A stretch of DNA of 64,000 nt from Entamoeba invadens IP1 (lineage: Eukaryota > Evosea > Mastigamoebida > Endamoebidae), in assembly GCF_000330505.1 (NCBI RefSeq), contig NW_004440189.1:822510-886509 (forward strand), given 5' to 3'. The translations under genes and the position numbers were made by a program. The notes beneath the pieces were generated by a model that had not been told where the DNA came from, searched no databases, and worked only from the letters and a program-made list of their open reading frames with translations. Shown in pieces: positions 1 to 10,911 of this stretch (position 1 is its first letter; each line of letters begins with the position of its first letter).

Positions 1-1
1 C

Positions 2-277
2 GTCGCAATCAATTACAACAAAGAGATTGGGGTAGACCCACAAATCGAGTCGAATAACGAAAAGAAGAAGAAGAAGATGTATGAAGAAGCAGAAGACGAC
101 TTGGATGACTCGGGTGATTCGAGTGATTCATATGATTTAGATAATTTAGATGAAGACATTTTACCCGATGATAACATGGATTTGGATGACGAAAGTTCTG
201 ACGACGAGATGTTGAACCCCAGATACAAATCAAAGTCCATTCGCAAAGTACCAACCAAAAGGATGAAAAAGCACTAG
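2..277 (+). CDS. 3' end of an unidentified gene with an acidic tail
   Basis: The frame is open from the first bases of the window to a TAG at 275-277, so this is the carboxy-terminal part of a gene that begins outside the window. The visible 91 residues contain a lysine run, then a long Asp/Glu/Ser-rich stretch, and end in a basic tail (KRMKKH). Such acidic-then-basic tails are common in nucleolar and chromatin proteins, but no domain is visible, so no function is assigned. The first in-frame ATG (77) lies inside the open frame and is probably not the true start. Confidence 0.6.
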   Translation, partial: VAINYNKEIGVDPQIESNNEKKKKKMYEEAEDDLDDSGDSSDSYDLDNLDEDILPDDNMDLDDESSDDEMLNPRYKSKSIRKVPTKRMKKH

Positions 278-352
278 AAAGAGTTGAATTGAATGGAAAT
301 TGACTTTGTGTCTCACCGAACACATCACAACGAAGATGAATAACACCAAAAA

Positions 353-1843
353 TTATACTAATGGAACTTCAACGGGTTTTTCTGTGATAGTTTTGATTGC
401 AGTGTCCTTCTTAGCCTTTTTGATGACGACTTCAAAGTTCGACACCAAGTCGGTGAACATTGGTCTTTCGGTATCATTCATTGCACAGCAGTTGTTAATA
501 ATGTTTGTGATATGAAATGGAATGAGTCGAGCAAACTGTGGTAAGACAGTTCCTCCTTCCCCGATAGGGTTAGTACTGAGTAATTCGGTGATAATGTGGA
601 ACACTAAAACACCATAAGAATACACATCACACCGAGTAGTATATGATGCATCAATTGAAGTGATTTCTGGCGGCATACGGAAGTTCTCATTTTGATTGGA
701 ATAGAGTGGGGGAGTCACTTTACTTGTCCCAACCTTTGAAATTCGTTCGCAACTGCAAATATCGCCTAACTTGCAATTCACAACATCGTTCTCGTCAACA
801 GAAAAAACAAAGACACTGTCGCATCTTAAGTCTCTATGGACAATTTGCGAGCTCTGCAAGAATTCCATAGCCTTTGCAATGTCTTGGCAGAACTTGTATT
901 TCAGCACACGACTGATCTCCTTTCCACTCTTCTCAGACTCATTCAAAAAGTGCGTCATAGTGCCGTAATTGGGAAATTCAAATACCAGCGCGTTGTCAAT
1001 GTCAACTGAATTAAGGCAGAGTGCGATTTGTGGACATCTCATACTTTGATGAATGATTTTTTGCTTGTCGAAGAGTGCTTTAGCTTACTGTGAGTCGATT
1101 TGATATCAAGAAACTTTTAGAAATAAGAAACAAACACTCTTGGTCTTGTCCCAGAAGCTTTGTGTAGATGACTGATTGTCCACAAAACGTGTCAAGCCGT
1201 TTTACAAAAGACAGTGTTTTCTTTCTTATCAAATCGGGGAATATTTCAACATCTCTTGGATCAGGGTCACTAAACTCTGCTTTAGTAATCACAAGAGAGA
1301 CTTCAGTGAGTCCTCTCAGAGTCAAGTATCCAATTAAATGTTCGCTCTGTGTTGGAACTGCATACTCAAAGTAAAATCTGATATTGAATATGATAGAAGG
1401 CTTCAAAAAGGTGAATATAAAATTGATAGTAGACATCATTGTATCTGGTTTAGAAGCGATTCTTTTGGGTTTGGGTGGTATGTCACACTCAATTGTGATG
1501 AAGTCCTTCACTTTAATAGTTTTACCTTCGACTTTAATTAAGTGTGTAAGGAAGTCTCCAGCTTTCTTTTGTGGTTTCCAACAGACAAATTCGACTTCAT
1601 CGTTCTCGTCTGTCTTTGTAGTGTCTAAAATCTTATTGTCCAACACCTGAATACCAAGAAACGATATTGGTACCTTGTCCAAAATTGGTTTTGTTTCAAA
1701 ACATATTTTACACTGTTGAGGAATGTTCGTTGGCAGTTGGTGTGAAAACTTTTCAAACCATTGTTCGACCTAGCTGTTAACATAATTTCAACACCAATCG
1801 ACAACACTTGACAAACAGATTCTGGTGTAAAGATGGGATTCAT
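353..1843 (-). CDS. spliced protein-kinase-like protein, probable pseudokinase
   Basis: I read this as three exons: 1843-1817, 1769-1136 and 1083-353. The introns are 1770-1816 (47 nt, GTTTGT...CTAG) and 1084-1135 (52 nt, GTTTGT...TAAG; a 58-nt version ending at 1078 keeps the same frame). The spliced product is 463 residues. The C-terminal half has kinase C-lobe landmarks: an HRDL loop near residue 303, a degraded APE as PPE, and the D-x-YSYG helix. The catalytic-loop Asn is replaced by Ser (HRDLRCDS) and the DFG triplet reads GDI near residue 328. No glycine loop or VAIK lysine is obvious in the N-terminal half. Catalysis is therefore doubtful and a scaffold or allosteric role is more likely. 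The N-terminal 200 residues match no domain I recognise. Confidence 0.7.
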
Positions 1844-2064
1844 CTGTATTTATATAGTTCATATTTTTGTTGTTATCTGTATGGTTATATTACTAGTTAA
1901 TTTATTATAATTAAATCTATAAAACACACTCAATTGAATTAATGTATTTTATTTGCTTTACACACCTCCCGTCCAAAAATTTTTAAACATGCAAAGGAAA
2001 TAACATTTTTAACACAAATTTGGAATAAAAAAATGTTATAGAAAGAACTACTATAAACCCTACT
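1844..2064. other. AT-rich divergent intergenic spacer
   Basis: This short AT-rich spacer separates the divergent kinase-like gene and the LAS1-like gene, so it should hold both promoters. I saw no reading frame or repeat in it. Confidence 0.5.
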
Positions 2065-3144
2065 ATGTCATCAAGTGTGTGGCTAAGCTGGGACGACTGG
2101 CGTCGCGCCCAAAGTGTTATTGTCGAGGCGTTACAAGACCCAACAGAAGCACATGTGACAGAAGCGCTCGATGCAATTGAATTGTGGACGAATCGACAAA
2201 TACTGAACGTGCAAATAGAAGCGACGGTCGACGTTTTTAATTCGATTAAAGCGTATGTGAAAATGCCGGAACTGTTCACAAGTGTTGCGTCGTTCACTAT
2301 CGTACGTTTTGTGAATGGGATGGTCGATGCTCCACAACAGTTTGGAGCGCAGCACAGAACGGTGTATATGGTTTCTTTAGAGCAAAAAGTGCCAACCATT
2401 TTAGTTGATATGAGACATTCCATTACACATGGAATCTTACCTTCACGTCCAGTCTTATTTGAGATGATTAAAATCATTTCCGAATTTTTAGTTGTGAGGT
2501 ATTGGCGAACAGAAGAAAACGAGTCGACGCCAATGTGGTTTTCTGAATTAAAACGTGCGATAACCAGAAACGACGTGGACCGACTGAAAGACATCATAAC
2601 AGACGGTCTTAAAAACTTGACAACAGCTGGAGTGTTTTCAATCTCTAAAGATATCGCGAGACTTGCTGGTACAGACATGTCACCACATTGGAAAACACTT
2701 GTGAAGTATTTGTGTAATAGAGTCGGGTTTGCAGACGCTTTGGTTATGGGCGCGACTCTCCAGTTCTGTGCGGATACAACAGATATTGGACTTGCGAATT
2801 GGTTGCTCTATTTGCTCAAGAATTATAACACTGACATACAACCTATTGTCGAAGTCTTCATTCAAAACGGGTTAATTTTTGACGTAAACGTTCAAGAGCT
2901 TCTTGTTAAAAGTATTCCAATGATCAACGCAAAACAGAAAGGGTTTTTGGACGCTTACATCGTCGTGAAGAAAAACGCTCAACCTAATGTTACTCTGAAA
3001 ACCTTAACTGACTTCTTGGAGTCAAAACCACAACTAAAAACAGAGAAGGTTGGACGCTGGACTAGAGTACCACGACTCAACTACTTCACCACAGACCAAC
3101 AGAGTCTTGTCATACCTCAAGATGCCAAGATGTATGTCGTTTGA
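2065..3144 (+). CDS. LAS1: LAS1-like pre-rRNA endonuclease
   Basis: This is a 359-residue intronless gene. The N-terminus has the tryptophan-rich LAS1 opening (WLSWDDW). About residue 117 carries RHSITH, which matches the RHxxTH signature of the LAS1 HEPN nuclease, followed by GILPSRP where the family has ELPS. In other eukaryotes LAS1 works with the GRC3 polynucleotide kinase to cut ITS2 during 60S ribosome maturation in the nucleus. The rest is helical, as in the family. The ATG at 2065 starts the conserved region almost at once, which supports this start. DBP10 and eL32, also 60S factors, lie further along the window. Confidence 0.8.
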   Translation: MSSSVWLSWDDWRRAQSVIVEALQDPTEAHVTEALDAIELWTNRQILNVQIEATVDVFNSIKAYVKMPELFTSVASFTIVRFVNGMVDAPQQFGAQHRTVYMVSLEQKVPTILVDMRHSITHGILPSRPVLFEMIKIISEFLVVRYWRTEENESTPMWFSELKRAITRNDVDRLKDIITDGLKNLTTAGVFSISKDIARLAGTDMSPHWKTLVKYLCNRVGFADALVMGATLQFCADTTDIGLANWLLYLLKNYNTDIQPIVEVFIQNGLIFDVNVQELLVKSIPMINAKQKGFLDAYIVVKKNAQPNVTLKTLTDFLESKPQLKTEKVGRWTRVPRLNYFTTDQQSLVIPQDAKMYVV

Positions 3145-3265
3145 TTGAATTGAATGTTTAGTATTCTTTTATTATTAAGTTAAACTATTATGTTCTATTG
3201 AAGATGTTTTAAAAATAGATAGAATACTTATTAGAAAAGAATAGAATAAAAATGAAGATAAATAC

Positions 3266-4501
3266 TTATTTCTTTTGTAACTCTAACTTCTTTTTAACGG
3301 TCGTCGCAGTGATTATTGCAATAATCGTAAAGAGTGAAATGAATATCCGGATTATCAAAAACGCCAGTGCATATCTGAATATGCACTCAGTAATAACATC
3401 GAGATGGGGGAGTTGTTTAAGAGTGAGTTGTGATGTATTGTTTTTAAGATATGGAGGTGTTTCGAATGGGTCGCTCATTGGTGCAAAGATTGTTGCGAAG
3501 TTCTTTGTGTCATTAAAATACAGCATCATCGCATTTGATATATAAATTCGCATTTTATTCAACCCCCACTCATGTGTTGGCAACGACTGAATAGTTTGTA
3601 TGACGTCTTCGCTTTGGATTATGAGTTCTTCATTCTCCAAGAACATCCCTGCGACAAAGTAAAAGTGGGTGTGCAACATTTCCGTTGTCATCAATGCGTC
3701 AAACAAATAAAACACATAAGGTGCGTAGAAGTTCCGAGTGAACGGACATATGAAGGAGCGTGTTGCGATCATATATGCTGTGGGATACTCTTGTAAGAAT
3801 GTATGTAAAATAGGGTGGTGGACTTCAATCAACTTTTCTAGCACTTGTATAGCATTAAATATCCTTCCAAAATCCGCCTCGAGTAATTCTCTGTATTTTT
3901 CTAATACTATACTCATCGTGAAGTAACAATCCGCTTCAATTTGTAACAACCATTTATCAGTGAAGAGTGCTATATCGCTAATATCTCTCGCCTCTTCAAA
4001 TGGTACATGTTCAAATAAGAATGGAAGAATGATAACAGCGACCCAATCTAATAACCCTTGGAAGAATAGAATATCAGCGTGCTCAAAAGACCACACAACA
4101 CTGATCCTTTCTAACATCTTTAATGTCACTTAAAGTCGATAATACCTTAATCTTTAGTAACAAACTTGACAAAATTGTTTACACTTGAAGATCTTGAAAG
4201 GTTTCAGACTCATACGTGGAATGTCTTTCCCAATTTGGTCTTTAACATTCTTCCATGCTTTTGGATATTTGTGTTTCGTAACGTGGAAATGGAAATTAAC
4301 CAAATTGCAATATTCCGCCTTTTTGATTTTTTGCTTGGCTTCGTGGAGAGAAGTGTCCTCTGGAAGATATCCACTTAATACTTTCCAAACAACAGGACGA
4401 AGTTTGTCTGTTATACCGTGTTGTGCATATTGTCGGAGTACATCTTTGCATACTACTTGAGTTGACGAGAAGTAACTGTCCAGTGTCGACTGGTCGCTCA
4501 T
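3266..4501 (-). CDS. tail-anchored TBC-domain Rab GTPase-activating protein (TBC1D20/Gyp8-like)
   Basis: Two exons, 4501-4166 and 4117-3266, are joined across a 48-nt intron (GTTTGT...AAAG) and give 395 residues. The TBC domain is visible: LRPVVWKVL near residue 35, the arginine-finger motif IGKDIPR (IxxDxxR), and the glutamine finger in LFFQG just after the splice junction. Both catalytic fingers are present, so GAP activity on a Rab is expected. A C-terminal hydrophobic segment followed by lysines suggests a tail anchor. That arrangement, and QG-x-x-D rather than the usual QGMN, resembles TBC1D20/Gyp8, which act at the ER; the subfamily call is inference. The ATG at 4501 was chosen over an upstream in-frame TTG. 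Confidence 0.75.
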
Positions 4502-4805
4502 CTGGTTTGTGTTTTTAAGTTGAAGAGTTATAAAAAGCAATTAGTTTAATTTATTATATTAAACCAATTTAATTGTTATTAAATAAATAATTATACATAT
4601 ATTATAGATTTAATGCTGTTTTTTTATTATAATAAAACTATAATTAATAGTATATATATTTATATTATTTTAAGGTATTTAGATATTATATTTATTGATT
4701 ATAATGGAGTAAAACTATAAGTATAGTTTTAAAAATAACAAATTATAGTAAATACAACGTGTTATTAAAATATAATTGAAAACTAATAAAAAACAACCCA
4801 GAGTC
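4502..4805. other. AT-rich divergent promoter spacer
   Basis: About 300 bases of nearly pure A/T lie between the TBC gene and the TFIIIC90-like gene, which diverge. No open frame, RNA gene or defined repeat was seen. It must contain both promoters. Confidence 0.5.
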
Positions 4806-6514
4806 ATGCAGAACGTGTTCCATACCTCAACATTTACTCCACTATTGAGCTCATCGAGTCGGGGAAATCTCGGGGTTGGTGGTTCAAACATCTGTTACAT
4901 CTCCGATCCAGACACAAATTATTTGATCAATTTGGAAATGCCATTACACGAAAATGTCGATATTGGGATGCCTACCCGGAGCAACGCAACTTTTGTGATC
5001 CCAGGAAACGACTACAAAACGGTGACGAACAACGTCACGTCGATGAACTGGAGCAAGAACGACTACAGGCCAAATAAAGAATCGTTGTTGGTTTGTTGGA
5101 ATTGCCAAACCCTTGTTATGTACACTGAGCAAAAGAACATGACGACGCCAACAGAGTTATGGAAGATTGAGAAGAATGTCAGTGAGTTACTTCATGACAA
5201 GTTGGAGAATATATGGAGCGACGAAGATAAAAACAACGAAACGAATCACGAGGAAGATAGTGACACATTGATTAAGAGGGGATACGAACTCTTCATAATA
5301 AATGCTGTATTTACAGAGAATAATAATGCTATTGTTCTAACACCAAATTCGTTGTTTCATATCAACTTATTTTCCGATGAAGTCACATTAGTCGAACTTG
5401 AAAATGACAGCAAGAATGTTGTGACATATCCACAAGACGGGAAATTGTTTTGTATTGTTGGAAATATCTTTGGTCAGCTGGATGTGTATTGTTTTCAAGA
5501 CGGGAACTTCACAACAAAAAGAACAAAAATACTCGACAAGGACTTTTGTTTGCCGAACAGCCTTGTCATTATACAAAACAAACTCTTTGTGCTCAAGTCG
5601 ACATTCATGTACATTGTGGATTTGACAAATTACGATGTAGTAGAAAGGCTCTGTGTTGGTCTAGTCAGCTCATTGTTAAAAAGTAGTGACGGAAATATAT
5701 TGTTACACGACTATAATAACACAGTCAGAGTGTTTGACGTTGGAAAGCATACAATAGATTTTGTGTGTGAGAATGCAGTCGCAGTAACTGAGAGTTGTGG
5801 GTGCGTCTCAGTCTTAATTCCCCAACAAAACGTTTTGAACCATTCGATATACCCAAACCACTTGCTTATGCGATTTAAGAACATTCAACACCAACAAAGT
5901 GGTGTTTTTGAAAGACATTGTATCAACGAAATGGAGGTGATGTGGGACAAAATGAAAACATTGACCACGCAGTTTCGAAGTAATGGAACCCTGTTGGAGC
6001 GCGATGACACACAAAAAAAGATTATTGAATTAAGACGCGAGATAAGTTTCTTTATCTTGATGAAGTTGTTTGCAATACTTTTTGAAGAAAAGATCGAATT
6101 CCAAAACATCCCAAAAGAACTCCAAGAAATGGTTTTGAACTACGAGTCTTACATTGGTCATTTTGAATGCCCTGTTTATTACCAACAATATCTTGTGGAG
6201 TCTAAGGGTATATGCCCACTCTGCAAAAAGCCAAGTGAATTACATAGCGGGATTTCTGTGTGCGAGTTGAATCACCAATTCGACATCTGTTCAAACACAA
6301 AACAAACAGTGTTGTACCCTTATNNNNNNNNNNNNNNNNNNNNNNNNNNNNNNNNNNNNNNNNNNNNNNNNNNNNNNNNNNNNNNNNNNNNNNNNNNNNN
6401 NNNNNNNNNNNNNNNNNNNNNNNCAAATTATCTGGACTCTTCGAGGCGATCCACTGCACGCCAACGACGTGCTTCTATTGTGGTGAGCCAACAAAGAACT
6501 TGTTGTATTTGTGA
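4806..6514 (+). CDS. TFIIIC 90-kDa subunit-like protein, interrupted by a sequence gap
   Basis: The ATG at 4806 opens a frame that runs to the N block at 6324. The N-terminal part has the form of a WD40-like propeller (NVTSMNW, LLVCW, a predicted strand-rich region). The C-terminal part carries CPLC near residue 470, then CELNHQFDIC. After the gap the frame ending at 6514 supplies CFYCG. Together these resemble the zinc-binding C-terminal region of TFIIIC90 (GTF3C4), a subunit of the RNA polymerase III factor that binds tRNA gene promoters. The frame after the gap differs from the one before it, so the true gap is not exactly 100 bases or an intron lies inside. The family assignment is moderate. 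Confidence 0.5.
6324..6423. other. assembly gap of 100 N
   Basis: Exactly 100 unresolved bases sit inside the zinc-binding end of the TFIIIC90-like gene. The round length suggests a placeholder rather than a measured distance. Confidence 0.95.
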
Positions 6515-6583
6515 AAGTGTATTTGTTATTGTATAGTTTCTTTTATTAATGTTTACTATTAAAATATCGGTTTTTGATTCCTC

Positions 6584-8662
6584 ATGTTTTCTTGGAGAAA
6601 GTGGAAATTTACTTGTTTTGGAAGGAACTTGAAAATTGCAATGATTGTCTTTCTTCTCGAGGTCGTGCTTGGATTTGTCGTTGGTGTCATTTTGTCGTTG
6701 GTCATTTCATTTTTCTTGGTATTCAAGAAGAAACCCAAAGCGACTCCGTTAGTACCAGAAGTCACACCACTCTCGTTTCCACCAACAAACCAGGCGCCCA
6801 CATTTCCCAATAACTGGTTTGAGCAAGTCCCACTTGGTGAAGTGTCTTCCATGTGTATAATACAGACTCAAATAGAAGAGACTTCTGCTGTGATATCCAC
6901 AGAGGGGAAACATATTAATCTAGTTGTAACAAACCAATTGTATCAGATACAATTAAGTGATGTTGAAATAGAAAATGTCAGCTTCTGTGGGAGGAAGTTG
7001 TCTAAAAAGAACTTTTTGCGAGTGAAGGGCAGCAAAAAGATATATAAAAATGAAAGTACTGTCCAAATTCGGTTTAGGTATGGCTACGAAGTTGAATATT
7101 GGTTCAAACTTTTCGAGGAATTGGTGGATATGGCTCACAACAGAAGGGCACGAAAGAACACAGTCAACGGGTTGGGGAGAAAACAATTCAGAGCCTTACA
7201 AGAACTTATTTCTCTGAAAGGAACTGAACTTGATCTTCGAGAAAAGCACTGGGCAAGCACAGTTAATATGATCTTCCAAGTGTTTGCATATCCATTTATC
7301 AGTAATGCTGAGCTAAACCAGAAAATTAGAGACAAATTTAATGCAATTCTCGAGAAGGAGGTATGGAAGGGGTTGAAAGTGTCTGGGCTTCGGACGGGGA
7401 AGACCGCACCATTCATTAAAAAGCCAAAGATTCAGTGCGATGATTCATGTGGTGGTATATTAGTTGACGGAAATATTGAATGTATTGGGCCTTATGGGGG
7501 TGGACTTTTGATAGACTTGAACATCTTTGGGATCACGATGTCTATTAATTTTGATTTTAATAAGATAGAAGGTCAAGTCAGAGTTCAAATGTTGCAAATT
7601 CCGTCGAGCACGTTGTGGATATCATTTCATGAGTTGCCAACATTTGAATTAAACTATGAAATCAGAATTGGACAATATGTGATGGAAAAGAATGAACTCT
7701 TTGACCAATATTTCTATTTCGCTATTTGCAAAATTGTGTTGGACCAATGCTACTTCCCAAAGATGTTTCCAGTCTTAATACCAAGCTTCTCATTAGTCGA
7801 ATATTTTACAAAAAGCGAGGAACTGTATGATTTGGGAAAAGAAGAGAAAGTTGAAATTAAAAAGGACACTCAGCCCCCACCACTCCCTCAAAAAACAAAA
7901 AATTTTGAAAAAGTCGAAGTTCATTCAACTGAAGTCACAAGCGAAAATAAAGAACTTCAAAAAGACGCGATTACTAATAGTGATGTGATCGAGAATCACG
8001 ATAATCATCACGTTGACACTATCGAAACAAAAGAAGAAGAACTCGTTCAACTCAGTAATGAAGAAAAAGAGAAACAAAAAGTCGTTGAATTAAAAACAGT
8101 CGACTCGCCAACAGAAGAAAATGGCGACAAAATAGAACAAGTCGAAACAAAGGAACATGGTGGTGGAGAACTGTTACCAATTTCACAAAATGAACAAATA
8201 CAACAAAACACCCACAAGGAAATTGAAAAAACACCGATTTCAAACACACTCATTAAAGAAGGGAAAGTCCGTTTACCACTATGTCCTCCCCTTGATAAAA
8301 CAATTGAGCCGTATAAAGAAAACATTGAACTCTTCTTTGATACTACTATGGCTCTTAGATGTGTGGAGAGTTATAAAAATGCTCAATTGACCTACTCACA
8401 ACGACAGAAACCTACACTCCCAAAGAAGATGATACCCCCTCCAAAAGAACCACCAATGCTCCCAAAAAAGAGTGAGGAGCTTGTCCGTTCACTTCAAAAC
8501 CCTAAATTGGAACCACCAAAAAGATCACCACCAGCTCTCCCCAAAAAGATGAACGAAAGCGAATTCAAAGAAAGACCGCCTCTCCCCCCAAAAGAAAAGG
8601 AGATGACTACATCAACTAAACCAAAACCACCTTTACCACCAAAAATACAAGAAATGTTGTAA
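6584..8662 (+). CDS. TEX2/Nvj2-like SMP-domain lipid-transfer protein with proline-rich tail
   Basis: This 692-residue protein has one N-terminal membrane segment (about residues 18-45), then a PH-like region (about 85-190). Next comes a region matching the SMP lipid-binding domain of TEX2/Nvj2 (about 210-400), with the typical REKHW...N opening and a glycine-rich GPYGGGLLIDLNIFG strand. Proteins of this family tether the ER to other membranes and move lipids between them. After a charged, low-complexity stretch the C-terminus has repeated proline motifs (PPPLPQK, PALPKK, PPLPPK twice), which look like SH3 ligands. That tail is not part of the usual TEX2 architecture as I know it. The ATG at 6584 precedes the membrane anchor directly. 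Confidence 0.7.
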   Translation: MFSWRKWKFTCFGRNLKIAMIVFLLEVVLGFVVGVILSLVISFFLVFKKKPKATPLVPEVTPLSFPPTNQAPTFPNNWFEQVPLGEVSSMCIIQTQIEETSAVISTEGKHINLVVTNQLYQIQLSDVEIENVSFCGRKLSKKNFLRVKGSKKIYKNESTVQIRFRYGYEVEYWFKLFEELVDMAHNRRARKNTVNGLGRKQFRALQELISLKGTELDLREKHWASTVNMIFQVFAYPFISNAELNQKIRDKFNAILEKEVWKGLKVSGLRTGKTAPFIKKPKIQCDDSCGGILVDGNIECIGPYGGGLLIDLNIFGITMSINFDFNKIEGQVRVQMLQIPSSTLWISFHELPTFELNYEIRIGQYVMEKNELFDQYFYFAICKIVLDQCYFPKMFPVLIPSFSLVEYFTKSEELYDLGKEEKVEIKKDTQPPPLPQKTKNFEKVEVHSTEVTSENKELQKDAITNSDVIENHDNHHVDTIETKEEELVQLSNEEKEKQKVVELKTVDSPTEENGDKIEQVETKEHGGGELLPISQNEQIQQNTHKEIEKTPISNTLIKEGKVRLPLCPPLDKTIEPYKENIELFFDTTMALRCVESYKNAQLTYSQRQKPTLPKKMIPPPKEPPMLPKKSEELVRSLQNPKLEPPKRSPPALPKKMNESEFKERPPLPPKEKEMTTSTKPKPPLPPKIQEML

Positions 8663-8717
8663 CCAAAATGTTTTTCTTTTTGTTTCACACAACTTTAAAT
8701 TGAAAGCTCTTGGCAAC

Positions 8718-9489
8718 ATGAAACGGGGAGAAATGTCATCAATAAATAAAACAAGGGAAGTGAGTGACAAAGAAGTCACAAAAATACTCGGCGTACTCGG
8801 GACGTCTGTAAACAGAAATGGATACTGGACTAGGACCTGTCGAAAACTGAAAGAACTCATCGAGGTTTGGGATAACTATACTTTTAAATATGAAAACTAT
8901 AAATTATAGTATTTATTGATAGAAAGAATATATCACCGATAAGACACAAGAACAATATGAGGGTATAGTCGCGGATTTGCTGAAAGTTATCGACGAAAGG
9001 GAGAATGTTATAAGTAAATTGGAATTGATTGAGAAGCTCCAGATATACAAAAAATGTGAATTCAAAAAGAAGTACGAAGATCAAGAAAAGGTGTTGAGGG
9101 AATTGTCGGGGGTGCTCAGCGAAGACCCTTTTGTATTTGGGAAGTCTGTTTCACAAATGATCGAAGACATTGACAAAAGGGTTAAAGAAGTTACAAAAGC
9201 AAAAGAAGAAGAAAGGGTGGCTAAGTTTGAAGATTTCTTTCATAAGAAGATTGACTTGTTAAACGATGAATTAATGAATAATGTGGTCAAGAGAAAGTGG
9301 GCGGATACAACACTCCAACCGTTACTCAAAAAGTGTGAAAAAGAGAACATGGTACTCACAAAAGAAGAACTTGAAGTTATTCAAAAACTGGAGAACATTA
9401 AAAAATTGAAATCAAGTGAAGAAGAAAAGACTGATTATGACAAACAGATCGATAAATGGAATGCAGCAGAAATTCGTATAAACAAGTAA
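8718..9489 (+). CDS. coiled-coil protein of unknown function
   Basis: Two exons, 8718-8864 and 8923-9489, are joined by a 58-nt intron (GTTTGG...GATAG), phase 0, and give 237 residues. The join turns the N-terminal helix (RKLKELIE) smoothly into KEYITDKTQEQ, which supports the splice. The product is highly charged and helical with long Lys/Glu heptad-like stretches, so a coiled coil is likely. No catalytic motif or named domain is recognised. An alternative start is the ATG at 8733. Confidence 0.6.
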
Positions 9490-9894
9490 ACTCTTAAAAG
9501 TTTAATATGGATTTGATAGTATTTCTATTATTAATTTTATTATTTTCAGGAATAGATATATATATTGTATATTTATTATATAATACTAATTATTTATTAA
9601 TTCAATAAGACGATTAAATAAAAAACTATTAATAAAACTAATTGAAGGTTGAAATAATAAGTTTATGTTTTTTTTGCTCAAATTAATACACTTTACTATT
9701 ATTAATTAATAACTAATAGTTTTGAACCATTTATTGTAGTTTATTAAATAAAGTTTTAAAGACACAATGTGATCTTTATTAGATTTGATACCTCATTTCG
9801 AGATAGAACAAGATCTCTTCTATCTTTTTGTACCACAAAACAAACATTAAAAGATATTATTTGAAGATAACAATGATGTGATCTTGAAAATTAA
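9490..9894. other. AT-rich intergenic region
   Basis: About 400 bases of A/T-rich sequence lie between two same-strand genes. It must hold the 3' end of one and the promoter of the next. I saw no open frame or distinct repeat. Confidence 0.5.
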
Positions 9895-10392
9895 ATGGGA
9901 TTTGACTTTGGGACATACCTTGGGGACTTAGTGAAGCAGGCGCAAGCCGAGATTACGGACATTACAACGTCTAGTTTCTCTGTACCTGATAATGCAGACG
10001 TAGTTAAAGATAGACTTATGAAAAACATTCCAACACATCCCCTTGTTTTGACATGCTTGGGGTTACTTGCCGCATGCATTGTCGCTCTTTTCCAGCCACA
10101 ATTGTACTTTGGACTGTTTTTGTTTGTTGCCGTCTTACTCACATACAAAGCTTTGTTACAGTCGAACCCGTCCTTTATTGACAAAACAAAAATCGATCCC
10201 TCATTCATCCACGGTATTGCCACGATTGTCTATATTCTTGTTTCGTTAATCAGTGAAGCCATTGGATATGCATTGCTGTCCCTTGTTTTGGCAGTGATTG
10301 CTGTGGGTGGGGTTTGCGTTTTCATGACTCAAAGAAGTGAGGAGAAACGCGCCCCAACAGTCGACACAGAAAGCCAACAATTCAACAACTAA
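9895..10392 (+). CDS. small multi-pass membrane protein, PRA1-like
   Basis: 165 residues. About 50 polar residues are followed by two hydrophobic hairpins (about 55-90 and 105-142) and a short charged tail. The layout is a soluble N-terminus, two paired membrane segments split by a short polar loop, and a small size. It resembles prenylated Rab acceptor (PRA1/Yip3) proteins of the Golgi and ER. The sequence signature is weak, so reticulon-like or another ER-shaping family remains possible. Confidence 0.4.
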   Translation: MGFDFGTYLGDLVKQAQAEITDITTSSFSVPDNADVVKDRLMKNIPTHPLVLTCLGLLAACIVALFQPQLYFGLFLFVAVLLTYKALLQSNPSFIDKTKIDPSFIHGIATIVYILVSLISEAIGYALLSLVLAVIAVGGVCVFMTQRSEEKRAPTVDTESQQFNN

Positions 10393-10911
10393 GTTGACTT
10401 TTCTATGTTTTTCACGTTTGATGTTTTCTCTCCCAAAGACCCCTTCATTTTTCCCTCAATGAGGACTGAATTGCTTAAGATCGTTTCATTTTTGTGAGAA
10501 AAGTCCCACCATGAGAATTTTCTCCAATGAATTGAAGCGAATTGGAATTCTCAAAACTCCAAAAAATCAACGCCGAAAAGGTTATTTTTTTTTATTCTGT
10601 CGATCCAATTCTAGAAAATCCAAGTCGAATACAAATATTTATCAAAAGATAAAAACTTGAAAATAAAAATCTTTCAAAAAATTGCTTAGGTCTTTTTCCT
10701 CATAAGTTTCTTTGATTTCACACTCCAACAAACCCATTGTATGCATTGCCTCGAACAAAAAGAGAAATATATAAATAGACGGTCCATCACCCTTTAAATA
10801 AGAAGGAATAGACCGTCATCTTTTCCAACAAAATTCTATTATTTCGAGAAAAGAGATTTAATCAACAAGAAACCCCCTAAAAAAATTAACACAAGATACA
10901 CTAGGAATCCA
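10393..10911. other. intergenic region upstream of the PP2C gene
   Basis: 519 bases without a gene. The only structure noticed is a 7-bp inverted pair, GACGGTC at 10778-10784 and GACCGTC at 10811-10817, flanking TTTAAATA. It lies about 100 bases upstream of the ATG and could be a promoter element, but this is weak. Confidence 0.4.

Noticed and set aside
10778..10817. GACGGTC/GACCGTC inverted pair as an operator
   Set aside because: Only 7 bp per arm, a single occurrence, and no known factor; chance is likely.
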